From the NCBI GenBank assembly GCA_900544235.1, contig UQUL01000006.1, forward strand, positions 1-64,000: DNA of 64,000 bases. Direction: 5' to 3'. The notes below the pieces were generated by a model. It was not told where the DNA came from. It worked only from the letters and a program-made list of their open reading frames with translations, and did no database searches. The translations under genes and the position numbers were made by a program. Below, in pieces: positions 32,903-41,481 of this stretch (positions are counted from its first letter, which is position 1; every line of letters starts with the position of its first letter). Origin of the DNA: an uncultured Collinsella sp. (GTDB lineage Bacteria; Actinomycetota; Coriobacteriia; Coriobacteriales; Coriobacteriaceae).

Positions 32903-33595
32903 ATGGTGCTCAAAATCGTTAGAACCGTCTGGCCGGTGATGCTTACCTATGTTGCAATAGGCGCGCCGTGCGGAATGATCATGGGGCAGACGGGAATGGA
33001 GCCCTGGATGGTCTTTGCCCTGAGCAGCACGTTTGTGACGGGCAGCGGCCAGTTTATGATCTGCAATCTTTGGCTGGCGGGCGTACCGGCACCTTCGATT
33101 ATCGCGAGCGTTGCCGCCATCTCCTCGCGTTTTGCGCTTTACTCGGCATCGATCGCGCCGCATCTGACGGGTGCCTCGAAGCGTCAGACGCTGGCTGTTG
33201 CCGCGACACTTACCGAGGAGGCATATGGCATCTCGCTTGCCAAGTTGGTTGAAGGGGAGGATTGGGGCCCGCGCGAGTCCTTTGTGCTCAACGTGATCCT
33301 CATCGCAACATGGGGCGTTTCGTGTACGATGGGCGCCATCGTCGGCGCCGTTGTCGATGTTCCCACCGCCATTGCAGCCTTTGTCTGCACCTCGCTCTTT
33401 ATCTGCCTGCTCTTTTCGCAGCGGCTGTCGCGCGGCAACGTTGTCGCGGCGGTTTCGGGCGCGGTGTCCGTCGCCGTATGCAAGTTCTTGGGCCTCACGA
33501 ATATTGCCGTGCCGGCAAGCGTCGTGGCCGGCATTGCCATTGCGTTGGCGTGCGATGCTGTATTTGACGGAAGAGGTGCCCGCGATGCCCGTTAA
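32903..33595 (+). CDS. azlC: AzlC family branched-chain amino-acid exporter subunit
   Basis: This 230-residue membrane protein of the AzlC family is the large subunit of a two-component exporter of branched-chain amino acids and analogues. Conserved elements include YVAIGAPCGMIMGQTG, SGQFMICNLWLAG and TLTEEAYGIS. I selected ATG 32903 with GGATGAG upstream; the longer frame from 32834 begins with a polar region of no family similarity. It overlaps azlD by eleven bases, a classic coupled pair. It may counterbalance the liv importer encoded further right, which is speculative. Confidence 0.9.
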   Translation: MVLKIVRTVWPVMLTYVAIGAPCGMIMGQTGMEPWMVFALSSTFVTGSGQFMICNLWLAGVPAPSIIASVAAISSRFALYSASIAPHLTGASKRQTLAVAATLTEEAYGISLAKLVEGEDWGPRESFVLNVILIATWGVSCTMGAIVGAVVDVPTAIAAFVCTSLFICLLFSQRLSRGNVVAAVSGAVSVAVCKFLGLTNIAVPASVVAGIAIALACDAVFDGRGARDAR

Positions 33596-33908
33596 CGAGT
33601 TCTTGGTTCTGTGGCTGTCGTCGTGGGCTGCTATCGCGTTCTTTCGCATCGCGCCGGCGTTCGCCTTGCGCGGGCGGACCCTGTCGCCCCGCATTACCGA
33701 GGCCCTGGGCTATATCCCGCCCGCTGCCTTTGCCGCGCTGGTCGCCAACGACTTGGTGAGCCCCGGCGCGTTCGACGCGGGACTCTGGCCTGCCTTGGTT
33801 CCCTGGATTGCGGCCGTCGGCGTCGTGGTCGTGGCGGTCAAGACAAAATCGATGCTGTGGTGCTGCGTCTCGGGCATCGTACTCTATATTGTCTTGAGCC
33901 TTATATAG
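33585..33908 (+). CDS. azlD: AzlD family branched-chain amino-acid exporter subunit
   Basis: This 107-residue protein has about four membrane segments, the small partner of AzlC. RIAPAFALRGRTLSPRI and YIPPAAFAALVANDL are typical AzlD sequence. The start ATG 33585 lies inside the end of azlC with AAGAGGTG as ribosome site, so translation is coupled. The gene ends about 150 bases before the next operon. Confidence 0.88.
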   Translation: MPVNEFLVLWLSSWAAIAFFRIAPAFALRGRTLSPRITEALGYIPPAAFAALVANDLVSPGAFDAGLWPALVPWIAAVGVVVVAVKTKSMLWCCVSGIVLYIVLSLI

Positions 33909-34058
33909 GGGTGGCGTCGCGGGCGCCGAATCTCGTTCCATCCCAACTTGTCGAATTTTTCACCGAGCTGGTCTATTTCTTCTGGTACCATGGTCAAACT
34001 TTACTGTAGCAAAGCATGACGTGGGCTTTTGTTCCGCGTCAGCGGAAATGGGGGTTTC

Positions 34059-35081
34059 ATGGCACAGGAAGCGACCGCCAACGAGCAAAAGAAATTCAAG
34101 GTTCCGCGCATCCCGGGCGACATCATGATCTATCCGATGATCGTCGGTCTTTTGCTCAACACCTTCTGCCCGCAGGTTTTTGAGATCGGCGGCTTCTTTA
34201 CGGCTGCCTGCCGCGGTGGCTCCAATACCATCGTCGCCGCGATCCTGCTGTTTGTGGGCGCCGGCATCAGCTTCAAGTCCACGCCGGGCGCCATCAAGAC
34301 CGGCATCGTCGTGCTGATTCCCAAGCTGGTTGTCGCAGCGGCCCTCGGCCTGGGCGTGGCATATTTCTTTAACGATAACTTCCTGGGTCTGAGCTCCGTG
34401 TCTATCATCGGCGGCATTACGTTTTGCAACATGGCGCTCTATACGGGCATCATGGGCGAGTTCGGCGATGAGTCCGAGCAGGGCGCCGTCGGTATCCTGT
34501 TCTTTACGGCCGGCCCCGCCGTCACGATGATCATCCTTGGTGTTTCGGGCCTTGCCAACATCCCTGTCGGTACTATCATCGGCTCCATTTTGCCGCTCGT
34601 TATCGGCATGGTTCTGGGCAACCTGTTCCCGTTTATCAAGAACCTGCTAGTTCCCGGTGCCAACCCTGCGATTGCCGTCATCGGATTTCAGCTTGGCGCG
34701 TCCATGAGCCTGTCGAGCTTTATCACCGGTGGTATTTCCGGCATCTTGCTGGGCCTTGTCACGCTGTTTGTCGTCGGTCCCATCACCTTTGCGTTCGAGC
34801 GCCTGTGCGGTGGTAACGGCAAGGCTGCTGTGGCTTGCTCCACCATCGCCGGCACGGCTATGACCACGCCGGTTGCTCTCGCCGAGGTCGCGCCGCGCTA
34901 CGCCGAGCTTGCGCCCACCGCGTACGCCCAGATCGCCACTGCCGTTATCATCACGGCAATCATGGCTCCGATTCTGACCGGCTGGGTCGACAAGAAGTTC
35001 TGCCAGGGCAAGGAGGACCTGTCGCCTGCCGGTGCCGAGGCCATCGAGGAGGCCGTCGCGACCGACATCGACGGCGAGTAA
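34059..35081 (+). CDS. kdgT: 2-keto-3-deoxygluconate permease (KdgT family)
   Basis: This 340-residue membrane transporter of the KdgT family takes up 2-keto-3-deoxygluconate, a pectin/uronate breakdown product, by proton symport. The typical start PRIPGDIMIYPMIVGLLLNTF is followed by GAGISFKSTPGAIKTG, NMALYTGIMGEFGDESEQGA and TPVALAEVAPRYAELAPTAY. About ten hydrophobic segments are visible. ATG 34059 follows ATGGGGG; an extended frame from 34029 is less likely. No kdg catabolic genes lie beside it, so the substrate is less certain than the family. Confidence 0.88.
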   Translation: MAQEATANEQKKFKVPRIPGDIMIYPMIVGLLLNTFCPQVFEIGGFFTAACRGGSNTIVAAILLFVGAGISFKSTPGAIKTGIVVLIPKLVVAAALGLGVAYFFNDNFLGLSSVSIIGGITFCNMALYTGIMGEFGDESEQGAVGILFFTAGPAVTMIILGVSGLANIPVGTIIGSILPLVIGMVLGNLFPFIKNLLVPGANPAIAVIGFQLGASMSLSSFITGGISGILLGLVTLFVVGPITFAFERLCGGNGKAAVACSTIAGTAMTTPVALAEVAPRYAELAPTAYAQIATAVIITAIMAPILTGWVDKKFCQGKEDLSPAGAEAIEEAVATDIDGE

Positions 35082-35127
35082 CGGCCGTTACCGATAATTG
35101 ATTCCGGCGTGCAATTCGCGCCGTCCG

Positions 35128-35175
35128 AGCGCCCGAACAGAAACTGTTTTGCAGTGATGTTCGGGCGCTTTGCTA
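35128..35175 (+). terminator. Terminator after the KdgT-like gene
   Basis: AGCGCCCGAAC (35128-35138) pairs perfectly with GTTCGGGCGCT (35159-35169) and is followed by TTGCTAT. The loop is 20 bases. Confidence 0.75.
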
Positions 35176-35180
35176 TGATT

Positions 35181-35212
35181 CCCTTTACCCCTGCGGAGTA
35201 AAGGGGTGTTTA
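35181..35212 (+). terminator. Second hairpin, terminator-like
   Basis: CCCTTTAC (35181-35188) pairs with GTAAAGGG (35198-35205), followed by GTGTTTATT. It could be a back-up terminator or part of the leader of the diguanylate cyclase gene. Confidence 0.45.
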
Positions 35213-35270
35213 TTGCCCTGATTCGAATTGGGCGATTCTGACCATTCGGATATTGAAGGGATGGCGTCTA

Positions 35271-36413
35271 GTGGTTAAGGCACTCAAGATTGAGATATTC
35301 CTGCTATGCATGATTGTTCTTATCGGGCTTGCCGCGCGAAGTCGTCGCTCTTTGTTCTCGAGCACCCTGCAGCTATTGTTTAGCATGCTTGGCTACACCT
35401 CTGCCGCGTACATATTATTCGATATGATCTGGACGCTTTCGGATGGTGCGGACGGCACGTTGGGTATTGCTGCCAACTGGATTTCCAACGCGGTTTCGTT
35501 TTCGCTCTTTGCCATCGCGTGTCTCATTTGGTTTATCTATTCCGAGACGATGCAGGGCTCTCGCCTCGTGACCTCGCGCTATAGGGTGGTGCTTGTAACG
35601 TTGCCTACGGCTCTGGTGGTCGTGCTGGCTTTTACCAGTTACTGGACGCACGCCTTGTTCTATATCGATTCGCAGGGCGTGTATCGTCGCGGCTTTGCCT
35701 ATATGATCCAGCCCATTGTCAGCTACTGTTACGTTATACATACGTCCCTGCATGCGTTTGTGCAATCTCGTAGGGTCGAGAGCCTGCAGACGAAGGCTAT
35801 CTATCGAACCTTGGCATTTTTCGCCATTCCGGCCCTGGTGGGCGGTACCTTTCAGATCGTATACTCGGTGCCTGGCCTTTGTGTCGGCATAATGATTAGC
35901 ATGTTGCTGCTCTATATCATCTGCCAGGAGCAACTGATCTCGACTGACCCGTTGACTGGACTCAACAACCGCAACCGTTTTGAGACCTATATGCTGTCGC
36001 TCTTTTCAAATGTGGATCAGGCCGAAGATGTATATCTGCTTATGATGGACGCTGACGGCTTTAAGCAGATTAACGATCGCTATGGACATGTGGAGGGCGA
36101 CCATGCTCTTCAGGTAATATCCGCTGCGCTCAAAGAGGTCTGCTCGGCGTCTGGTGGCTTTATCGCGCGTTATGGTGGCGATGAGTTCGTGGTGCTCCAA
36201 AAGGCAGCGGCGGAACAGGATATCATGCATCTGTGCGCGACAATCAACGACGAGCTCGCGCATGCCGAGGTGCCGTATGCATTGCGGATGTCCATCGGTT
36301 GCGCGCGGGTCGGCGATAGTGTTGATACCTGGCAAGACTTACTTCGCGCTGCCGATGCGGAACTCTACCGCGTCAAGGCCGAGAAAAAGAAAGCCGGCAT
36401 CCAGATACGCTAG
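35271..36413 (+). CDS. Membrane-bound diguanylate cyclase (GGDEF)
   Basis: This 380-residue protein has six to seven N-terminal transmembrane helices (to about residue 215) and a GGDEF domain: STDPLTGLNNRNRFETY, MDADGFKQINDRYGH and the intact active site RYGGDEF. It should make cyclic di-GMP from two GTP. The RxxD inhibitory site normally found five residues before GGDEF is absent (ASGG here), so product inhibition is not expected. The open frame begins at TTG 35253, but GTG 35271 with AAGGGATG upstream is preferred. The sensed signal is unknown. Confidence 0.9.
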   Translation: MVKALKIEIFLLCMIVLIGLAARSRRSLFSSTLQLLFSMLGYTSAAYILFDMIWTLSDGADGTLGIAANWISNAVSFSLFAIACLIWFIYSETMQGSRLVTSRYRVVLVTLPTALVVVLAFTSYWTHALFYIDSQGVYRRGFAYMIQPIVSYCYVIHTSLHAFVQSRRVESLQTKAIYRTLAFFAIPALVGGTFQIVYSVPGLCVGIMISMLLLYIICQEQLISTDPLTGLNNRNRFETYMLSLFSNVDQAEDVYLLMMDADGFKQINDRYGHVEGDHALQVISAALKEVCSASGGFIARYGGDEFVVLQKAAAEQDIMHLCATINDELAHAEVPYALRMSIGCARVGDSVDTWQDLLRAADAELYRVKAEKKKAGIQIR

Positions 36414-36512
36414 GAAAAGGGTCGCACGCTTGCGTGCGTGGCGGCCCTCAGCTCATCGATGTATTCCATTATGCTAAAGTGTGCGAACGCCCTCTCTAAA
36501 AAGGTGAGCTCG

Positions 36513-37448
36513 CTAGGCTTTTTTGGGTTTGTTGACGATGATGATGCCGCCGCAGACCAACAGCAGGGCAACGATGACGGTAATGGGGCTCGTGCCAGCG
36601 CCCTCGCCGAGTAGCAGCGCGCTCAGCAGCACACCAAAGACGGGGTTCATAAACCCAAAGACCGAGACGCGGCTGACGGGGTTGACGGCAAGCAGGCGCG
36701 ACCACAGCGAGTAGGCGACCGCGGAGATAAGCGCCATGTAGATGATGAGCGCGATGGCGGGGGCAATCGCCGTGGGGGAGAGCGCGCCACCCATCAAAAA
36801 GCCGATGGCGGTGAGGACCAGGCCGCCGACCAAGAACTGCCACCCGGCAAGCAAGACGCCGTCGTGCTCACGCGAGAAGATACCGATCAGGCAGGTCGAA
36901 AGGGCACCCGCGACGGTGGAGGCTAGGATAAAGCCCTCGCCATCGAGCCTGAAGCCAAAGGTGCCATCCGCGCCCGAAAGGTTGACGAGAGCGACGCCGG
37001 CAAAGCCCAGTACGCAGCCGAGCACTTTGGCCGCATTGAGCTTCTCGGTGTGAAATGCCAGGGCGGCAAAGAGGATTGCGAGGAAGTTGGCGCTGGCCTC
37101 GATGATGGAGCTCGACATGGCGCTGGCGCGCGAGAGGCCCAGGTAGAAAAAGAAGTACTGCCCGATAGTCTGGAAGAGCGACAAGATGCAGATGGGCTTG
37201 ATATCGCGCGCTTGCGGAACGAGCGGTCGGCGCTGGGCCACGCTCATGCCAACAATGACCAGCATGCCGGCAAGGGTGAAGCGCAGGCCCGCGAAGAGCA
37301 GCTGCGAGGCGCTGTCGTGCGCGGGAATACCAAAGAGGCCGTAGCCGATCTTGATGCAGGGGAAGGCGGAGCCCCAGAGCGCGCAGCAAACGAGACAGCC
37401 CAGGATGAGTCCGGGCAGGGTGGCGAGATACGGCTTGCGGCTTTCCAT
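36513..37448 (-). CDS. EamA family (DMT superfamily) transporter
   Basis: This 311-residue membrane protein has ten hydrophobic segments in two EamA repeats. The first begins LGCLVCCALWGSAFPCIKIGY; the second contains AVAYSLWSRLLAVNPVSRVSVFGFMNPVFGVLLS. Relatives export amino acids or metabolites (RhaT/YdcZ-like group), but the substrate cannot be told from sequence. AGGAGAAGG precedes ATG 37448. It lies downstream of purL but behind that gene's terminator, so it is probably separately expressed. Confidence 0.88.
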   Translation of the reverse strand: MESRKPYLATLPGLILGCLVCCALWGSAFPCIKIGYGLFGIPAHDSASQLLFAGLRFTLAGMLVIVGMSVAQRRPLVPQARDIKPICILSLFQTIGQYFFFYLGLSRASAMSSSIIEASANFLAILFAALAFHTEKLNAAKVLGCVLGFAGVALVNLSGADGTFGFRLDGEGFILASTVAGALSTCLIGIFSREHDGVLLAGWQFLVGGLVLTAIGFLMGGALSPTAIAPAIALIIYMALISAVAYSLWSRLLAVNPVSRVSVFGFMNPVFGVLLSALLLGEGAGTSPITVIVALLLVCGGIIIVNKPKKA

Positions 37449-37473
37449 GATGTCCTTCTCCTATACGCGCAAA

Positions 37474-37512
37474 GCAAAAAAAGAACCCGCCATCGGGGGT
37501 GCCGGTGGCGGG
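37474..37512 (-). terminator. Terminator of purL
   Basis: On the minus strand ACCCGCCA pairs with TGGCGGGT (37485-37492 with 37505-37512), followed by CTTTTTTTGC. It lies about 40 bases after the purL stop codon. Confidence 0.88.
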
Positions 37513-37550
37513 TGTTGTTACCCGAGGGGATTGTACCCGATGGAAACGTA

Positions 37551-40500
37551 TTAAGCGAAGTAGGCCACGCCGCTCTCAAAGATCGGCATGAACTTATCGC
37601 CGGGAACATGCTCGGGCACGTTGCGGTACAGGTTGTCGCCGCGACGCTCGGCATGGCCCATCTTGCCCAGGACGCGGCCGTCGGGGCTCGTGATGCCCTC
37701 GATGGCGAGTGCGGAGCCGTTGGGGTTGACGGAAAGGTCCATGCTGGGCTTGCCGTTCTCGCCCACGTACTGCGTGGCGACCTGGCCGTTGGCGATCAGC
37801 TGGGCGAGCACTTCGTCATTGGCGACAAAGCGGCCCTCGCCGTGGCTGATGGCGACGGTGTAGGGGTCGTCCAGGCTGCACTGCGACAGCCACGGGGACA
37901 AGTTGGACGAGATGCGGGTGCGCACCAGACGGCTCTGGTGGCGACCGATGGTGTTGAACGTCAACGTGGGCGCATCGGGCGTGGCGTCGACGATGTCGCC
38001 GTAGGGCACCAGGCCGAGCTTGATCAGGGCCTGGAAGCCGTTGCAGATGCCCAGCATCAGGCCATCGCGGGCCTTGAGCAGGTCGCGGACTGCCTCGGTG
38101 ACCTCGGGAGCGCGGAAGAACGCCGTGATGAACTTGGCAGAGCCGTCGGGCTCGTCGCCGCCCGAGAAGCCGCCGGGGATCATAACGATCTGGCTTGCAC
38201 GGATGCGGCGGGCAAGCTCGTGGGTGCTCTCGGCGACGGCCTCGGGCGTGAGGTTGTTGATCACGAAGGTGTCGGCCTCGGCACCGGCGGCACGGAAGGC
38301 GCGGGCGCTGTCGTACTCGCAGTTGTTGCCGGGGAACACGGGGATGATCACGCGCGGGCGGGCGATCTTGGCGCCGCCGTACACGTGGATATCCTTGGCG
38401 CGGAAGTCGATGGTCTCGACCTCGGGGGTCTCGCCGGCGCTGCGGTAGGCGAAGACGCCCTCGATGCCGCTCTCCCAGGCCTCCTGGAGCTCGGCGAGCT
38501 CGATGACCTCGGAGCCGGTGTCGATGACATAGCCCTCGACGGTGGTGCCCAGGGGCTCGACGACAACGCCGTCGGCGACCTCGGGCAGCTCGGCGTCCTC
38601 GGCGAGCTCGACGATAAAGCTGCCGTAGAGCGGGGTGAAGAGGCTCTCCACGTCTACATCCTCGGCAAGCTCGATACCGATCTGGTTACCGACGCACATC
38701 TTAAAGAGGCTCTCGGCGCCGCAGCCGTAGCCGGGCGTGGATATGGCCAGGGCGTTGCCGGTAGCAGTGAGCGCCTCGACGGCGTCAAACGCGGCGAGCA
38801 ACTGCTGGGCGTCGGGACGGTAGTCCTCGCCATAGGTGGCGGGGGCGATGCGGACGACGCGGTGCGTGAGGCCCTTGAACTCGGGCGAGACGGCGCGGGC
38901 GGCCTTGCCCACGGCGACGGCGAAGCTGATCAGGGTCGGCGGAACGTTGAGCTCGCCGGTCTCGTCCTCAAACGAACCGCTCATGGAGTCCTTGCCGCCG
39001 ATGGCGCCGGCACCCAGGTCGACTTGGGCCATGAGGGCGCCCAGGACGGCTGCCGTGGGCTTGCCCCAGCGCTCGGCCTCGGTGCGCAGACGCTCGAAGT
39101 ACTCCTGGAAGGAGAGATAGGCGCGCTTGTGCTCAAAGCCGGCAGCCACGAGCTTGGCGATGGACTCGACCACGGACAGGTAGGCGCCCGCAAACTGGTC
39201 GGCCTCCATCAGATAGGGGTTGAAGCCCCATGCCATGGCACTCGCCGTGGTGGTCTCGCCGTCCACGGGGAACTTGGCGACCATGGCCGAGCTGGGGGTG
39301 AGCTGCGTCTTGCCGCCAAAGGGCATGAGCACGGTCGCGGCGCCGATGGTGGAGTCGAAGCGCTCGGAAAGGCCCTTGTTGGAAGCGACGTTGAGGTCGG
39401 TGACGAGCGAGGTCATGCGCTCGGCGAGCGTGGTGCCGGCCCAGCTGGGCTGCCACACGCTACGGGCGCACACGTGGGCGACCTGGTGCTTGGGTGCGCC
39501 GTTGGAGTTGAGGAACTCGCGGGACAGGTCGACGATAGCGACGCCGTTCCAGGCCATGCGCATGCGCGGCTCAGCGGTAACCTCGGCGATAACGGTCGCC
39601 TCCAGGTTCTCCTCGGCGGCGTAGCCCATGAACTCCTCGACGTCACCGTCGGCGACGGCGCAGGCCATGCGCTCCTGGGACTCAGAGATAGCGAGCTCGG
39701 TGCCGTCCAGGCCGTCGTACTTCTTGGTCACGGTGTCCAGGTCGACATACAGGCCGTCGGCAAGCTCGCCCACGGCGACCGAGACGCCGCCGGCGCCAAA
39801 GTCGTTGCAGCGCTTGATCAGACGGCAGGCGTCGCCGCGGCGGAACAGGCGCTGCAGTTTGCGCTCGACCGGGGCGTTGCCCTTCTGGACTTCGGCGCCC
39901 GAGGTCTCGATGGACTCGGTGTTCTGGGTCTTGGAGGAGCCGGTGGCGCCACCGATGCCATCGCGGCCGGTGCGGCCGCCCAGCAGGATGATCTTGTCGG
40001 TGGGGGCGGGGCACTCGCGACGAACGTGGTTTGCCGGGGTAGCGCCCACGACGGCGCCAACCTCCATGCGCTTGGCCACGTAACCGGGGTGATAGAGTTC
40101 GTTGACCTGACCGGTGGCAAGGCCGATCTGGTTGCCGTAGCTGGAGTAGCCGGCGGCGGCAGTGGTCACGAGCTTGCGCTGCGGCAGCTTGCCCTCGAGC
40201 GTCTCGGAAACCGGGACGGTGGGGTCGCCGGCGCCGGTGACGCGCATGGCCTGGTACACGTAGCTGCGGCCCGAGAGCGGGTCGCGGATGGCGCCGCCCA
40301 CGCAGGTGGCGGCACCGCCGAAGGGCTCGATCTCGGTCGGGTGGTTGTGGGTCTCGTTCTTAAACAGGAACAGCCAGTCCTGGTCCTCGCCGTCGACATC
40401 GACCTTCACCTTGACGGTGCAGGCGTTGATCTCCTCGGACTCGTCGACATCGGTCATGACGCCGGTCTTCTTAAGGTACTTGGCGCCGATGGTGCCCATG

Positions 40501-41297
40501 TCCATGAGGCAGACGGGCTTGGCGTCGCGGCCGAGTTCGTGGCGCATCTCCATGTAGCGGTCGAAGGCTTGCTGCACCACGGCGTCGTCGATCGTCACGT
40601 CGTCCAGGACGGTGCCGAAGGTGGTGTGGCGGCAGTGGTCGGACCAGTAGGTGTCGATCACGCGGATCTCGGTGATGGTGGGGTCGCGGTCCTCATCGCG
40701 GAAGTACTGCTGGCAGAAGGCGATGTCTGCCTCGTCCATGGCAAGGCCGCGATCGGCGATAAAGGCGGCAAGGCCGGCCTCGTCGAGCTCGCGGAAGCCG
40801 TCGAGCACCTCGACGGGCTGGGGCTCGGGGGCCTCCATGTACAGCGTCTCGGGCAGGTCGAGCGAGGCGATGCGCGCCTCGACGGGGTTCACCACGTAGT
40901 GCTTGATGGCATCGATGGCGGCCTCGTCCAGAGCGCCCGAGATCATATAGACCTTGGCGGAGCGCACGGCGGGGCGCTCGCCCTGGCTGATGAGCTGCAC
41001 GCACTCGCTGGCGGAGTCGGCGCGCTGGTCAAACTGGCCAGGCAGGAATTCGACGGCAAAGACGGCGCCATCGCTTGCGGGGAGCTCGTCGTAGGTCACA
41101 TCGACCTGGGGCTCGCTAAAGACGGTCGGCACGCAGGAGCGGAAAAGCTCCTCGTCGATGCCCTCGACGTCGTAGCGGTTGATGATCCTCAGGGCCTCGA
41201 TGCCCTTGATGCCGAGAATTTCGGTCAGCTCGCCCTTGAGCTGCTGAGCCTCGACGTCGAACCCGGGTTTCTTCTCCACGTAGATACGAGAGACCAT
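37551..41297 (-). CDS. purL: Phosphoribosylformylglycinamidine synthase, large fused form (PurL-PurQ)
   Basis: This 1248-residue FGAM synthase converts FGAR, glutamine and ATP to FGAM in purine synthesis. The synthetase half shows DTYWSDHCRHTTF, FKNETHNHPTEIEPFGGAATCVGG and GGRTGRDGIGGATGSS. The second ATP-site half has GAGAIGGKDSMSGSF. The C-terminal glutamine amidotransferase domain contains RVIIPVFPGNNCEYDSARAF, the nucleophile Cys in GLMLGICNGFQ, and the catalytic His/Glu near SHGEGRFVAN. It is the single-chain type found in Clostridia and Coriobacteria, somewhat shorter than the E. coli enzyme. ATG 41297 was chosen; the longer frame lacks homology. No purine riboswitch is visible upstream. 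Confidence 0.97.
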   Translation of the reverse strand: MVSRIYVEKKPGFDVEAQQLKGELTEILGIKGIEALRIINRYDVEGIDEELFRSCVPTVFSEPQVDVTYDELPASDGAVFAVEFLPGQFDQRADSASECVQLISQGERPAVRSAKVYMISGALDEAAIDAIKHYVVNPVEARIASLDLPETLYMEAPEPQPVEVLDGFRELDEAGLAAFIADRGLAMDEADIAFCQQYFRDEDRDPTITEIRVIDTYWSDHCRHTTFGTVLDDVTIDDAVVQQAFDRYMEMRHELGRDAKPVCLMDMGTIGAKYLKKTGVMTDVDESEEINACTVKVKVDVDGEDQDWLFLFKNETHNHPTEIEPFGGAATCVGGAIRDPLSGRSYVYQAMRVTGAGDPTVPVSETLEGKLPQRKLVTTAAAGYSSYGNQIGLATGQVNELYHPGYVAKRMEVGAVVGATPANHVRRECPAPTDKIILLGGRTGRDGIGGATGSSKTQNTESIETSGAEVQKGNAPVERKLQRLFRRGDACRLIKRCNDFGAGGVSVAVGELADGLYVDLDTVTKKYDGLDGTELAISESQERMACAVADGDVEEFMGYAAEENLEATVIAEVTAEPRMRMAWNGVAIVDLSREFLNSNGAPKHQVAHVCARSVWQPSWAGTTLAERMTSLVTDLNVASNKGLSERFDSTIGAATVLMPFGGKTQLTPSSAMVAKFPVDGETTTASAMAWGFNPYLMEADQFAGAYLSVVESIAKLVAAGFEHKRAYLSFQEYFERLRTEAERWGKPTAAVLGALMAQVDLGAGAIGGKDSMSGSFEDETGELNVPPTLISFAVAVGKAARAVSPEFKGLTHRVVRIAPATYGEDYRPDAQQLLAAFDAVEALTATGNALAISTPGYGCGAESLFKMCVGNQIGIELAEDVDVESLFTPLYGSFIVELAEDAELPEVADGVVVEPLGTTVEGYVIDTGSEVIELAELQEAWESGIEGVFAYRSAGETPEVETIDFRAKDIHVYGGAKIARPRVIIPVFPGNNCEYDSARAFRAAGAEADTFVINNLTPEAVAESTHELARRIRASQIVMIPGGFSGGDEPDGSAKFITAFFRAPEVTEAVRDLLKARDGLMLGICNGFQALIKLGLVPYGDIVDATPDAPTLTFNTIGRHQSRLVRTRISSNLSPWLSQCSLDDPYTVAISHGEGRFVANDEVLAQLIANGQVATQYVGENGKPSMDLSVNPNGSALAIEGITSPDGRVLGKMGHAERRGDNLYRNVPEHVPGDKFMPIFESGVAYFA

Positions 41298-41481
41298 TGG
41301 TTCCTGCCTTCCTGATCGGTTGGGCGTACGGTACGGTATGCGGCAGCGGTCGGTTTGCGGGGCAAGCCTCGCGGTCGCCTTGAGCCACATGTTTGTAAAC
41401 CTCACTATGATACGACAGCTCGCGGCGCGTTGAGGACGGCGAGGGTGCTACAGTGAAGCGCAAACAAGAGAAAGGCATCAC

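Noticed and set aside
37050..41315. A 1421-codon open frame antisense to purL
   Set aside because: It mirrors the purL coding frame in GC-rich DNA; the Gly/Leu/Asp/His-rich product lacks domains and ribosome site, and purL is unmistakable.
41298..41481. Purine riboswitch before purL
   Set aside because: No purine aptamer core or following terminator could be recognised in the leader.
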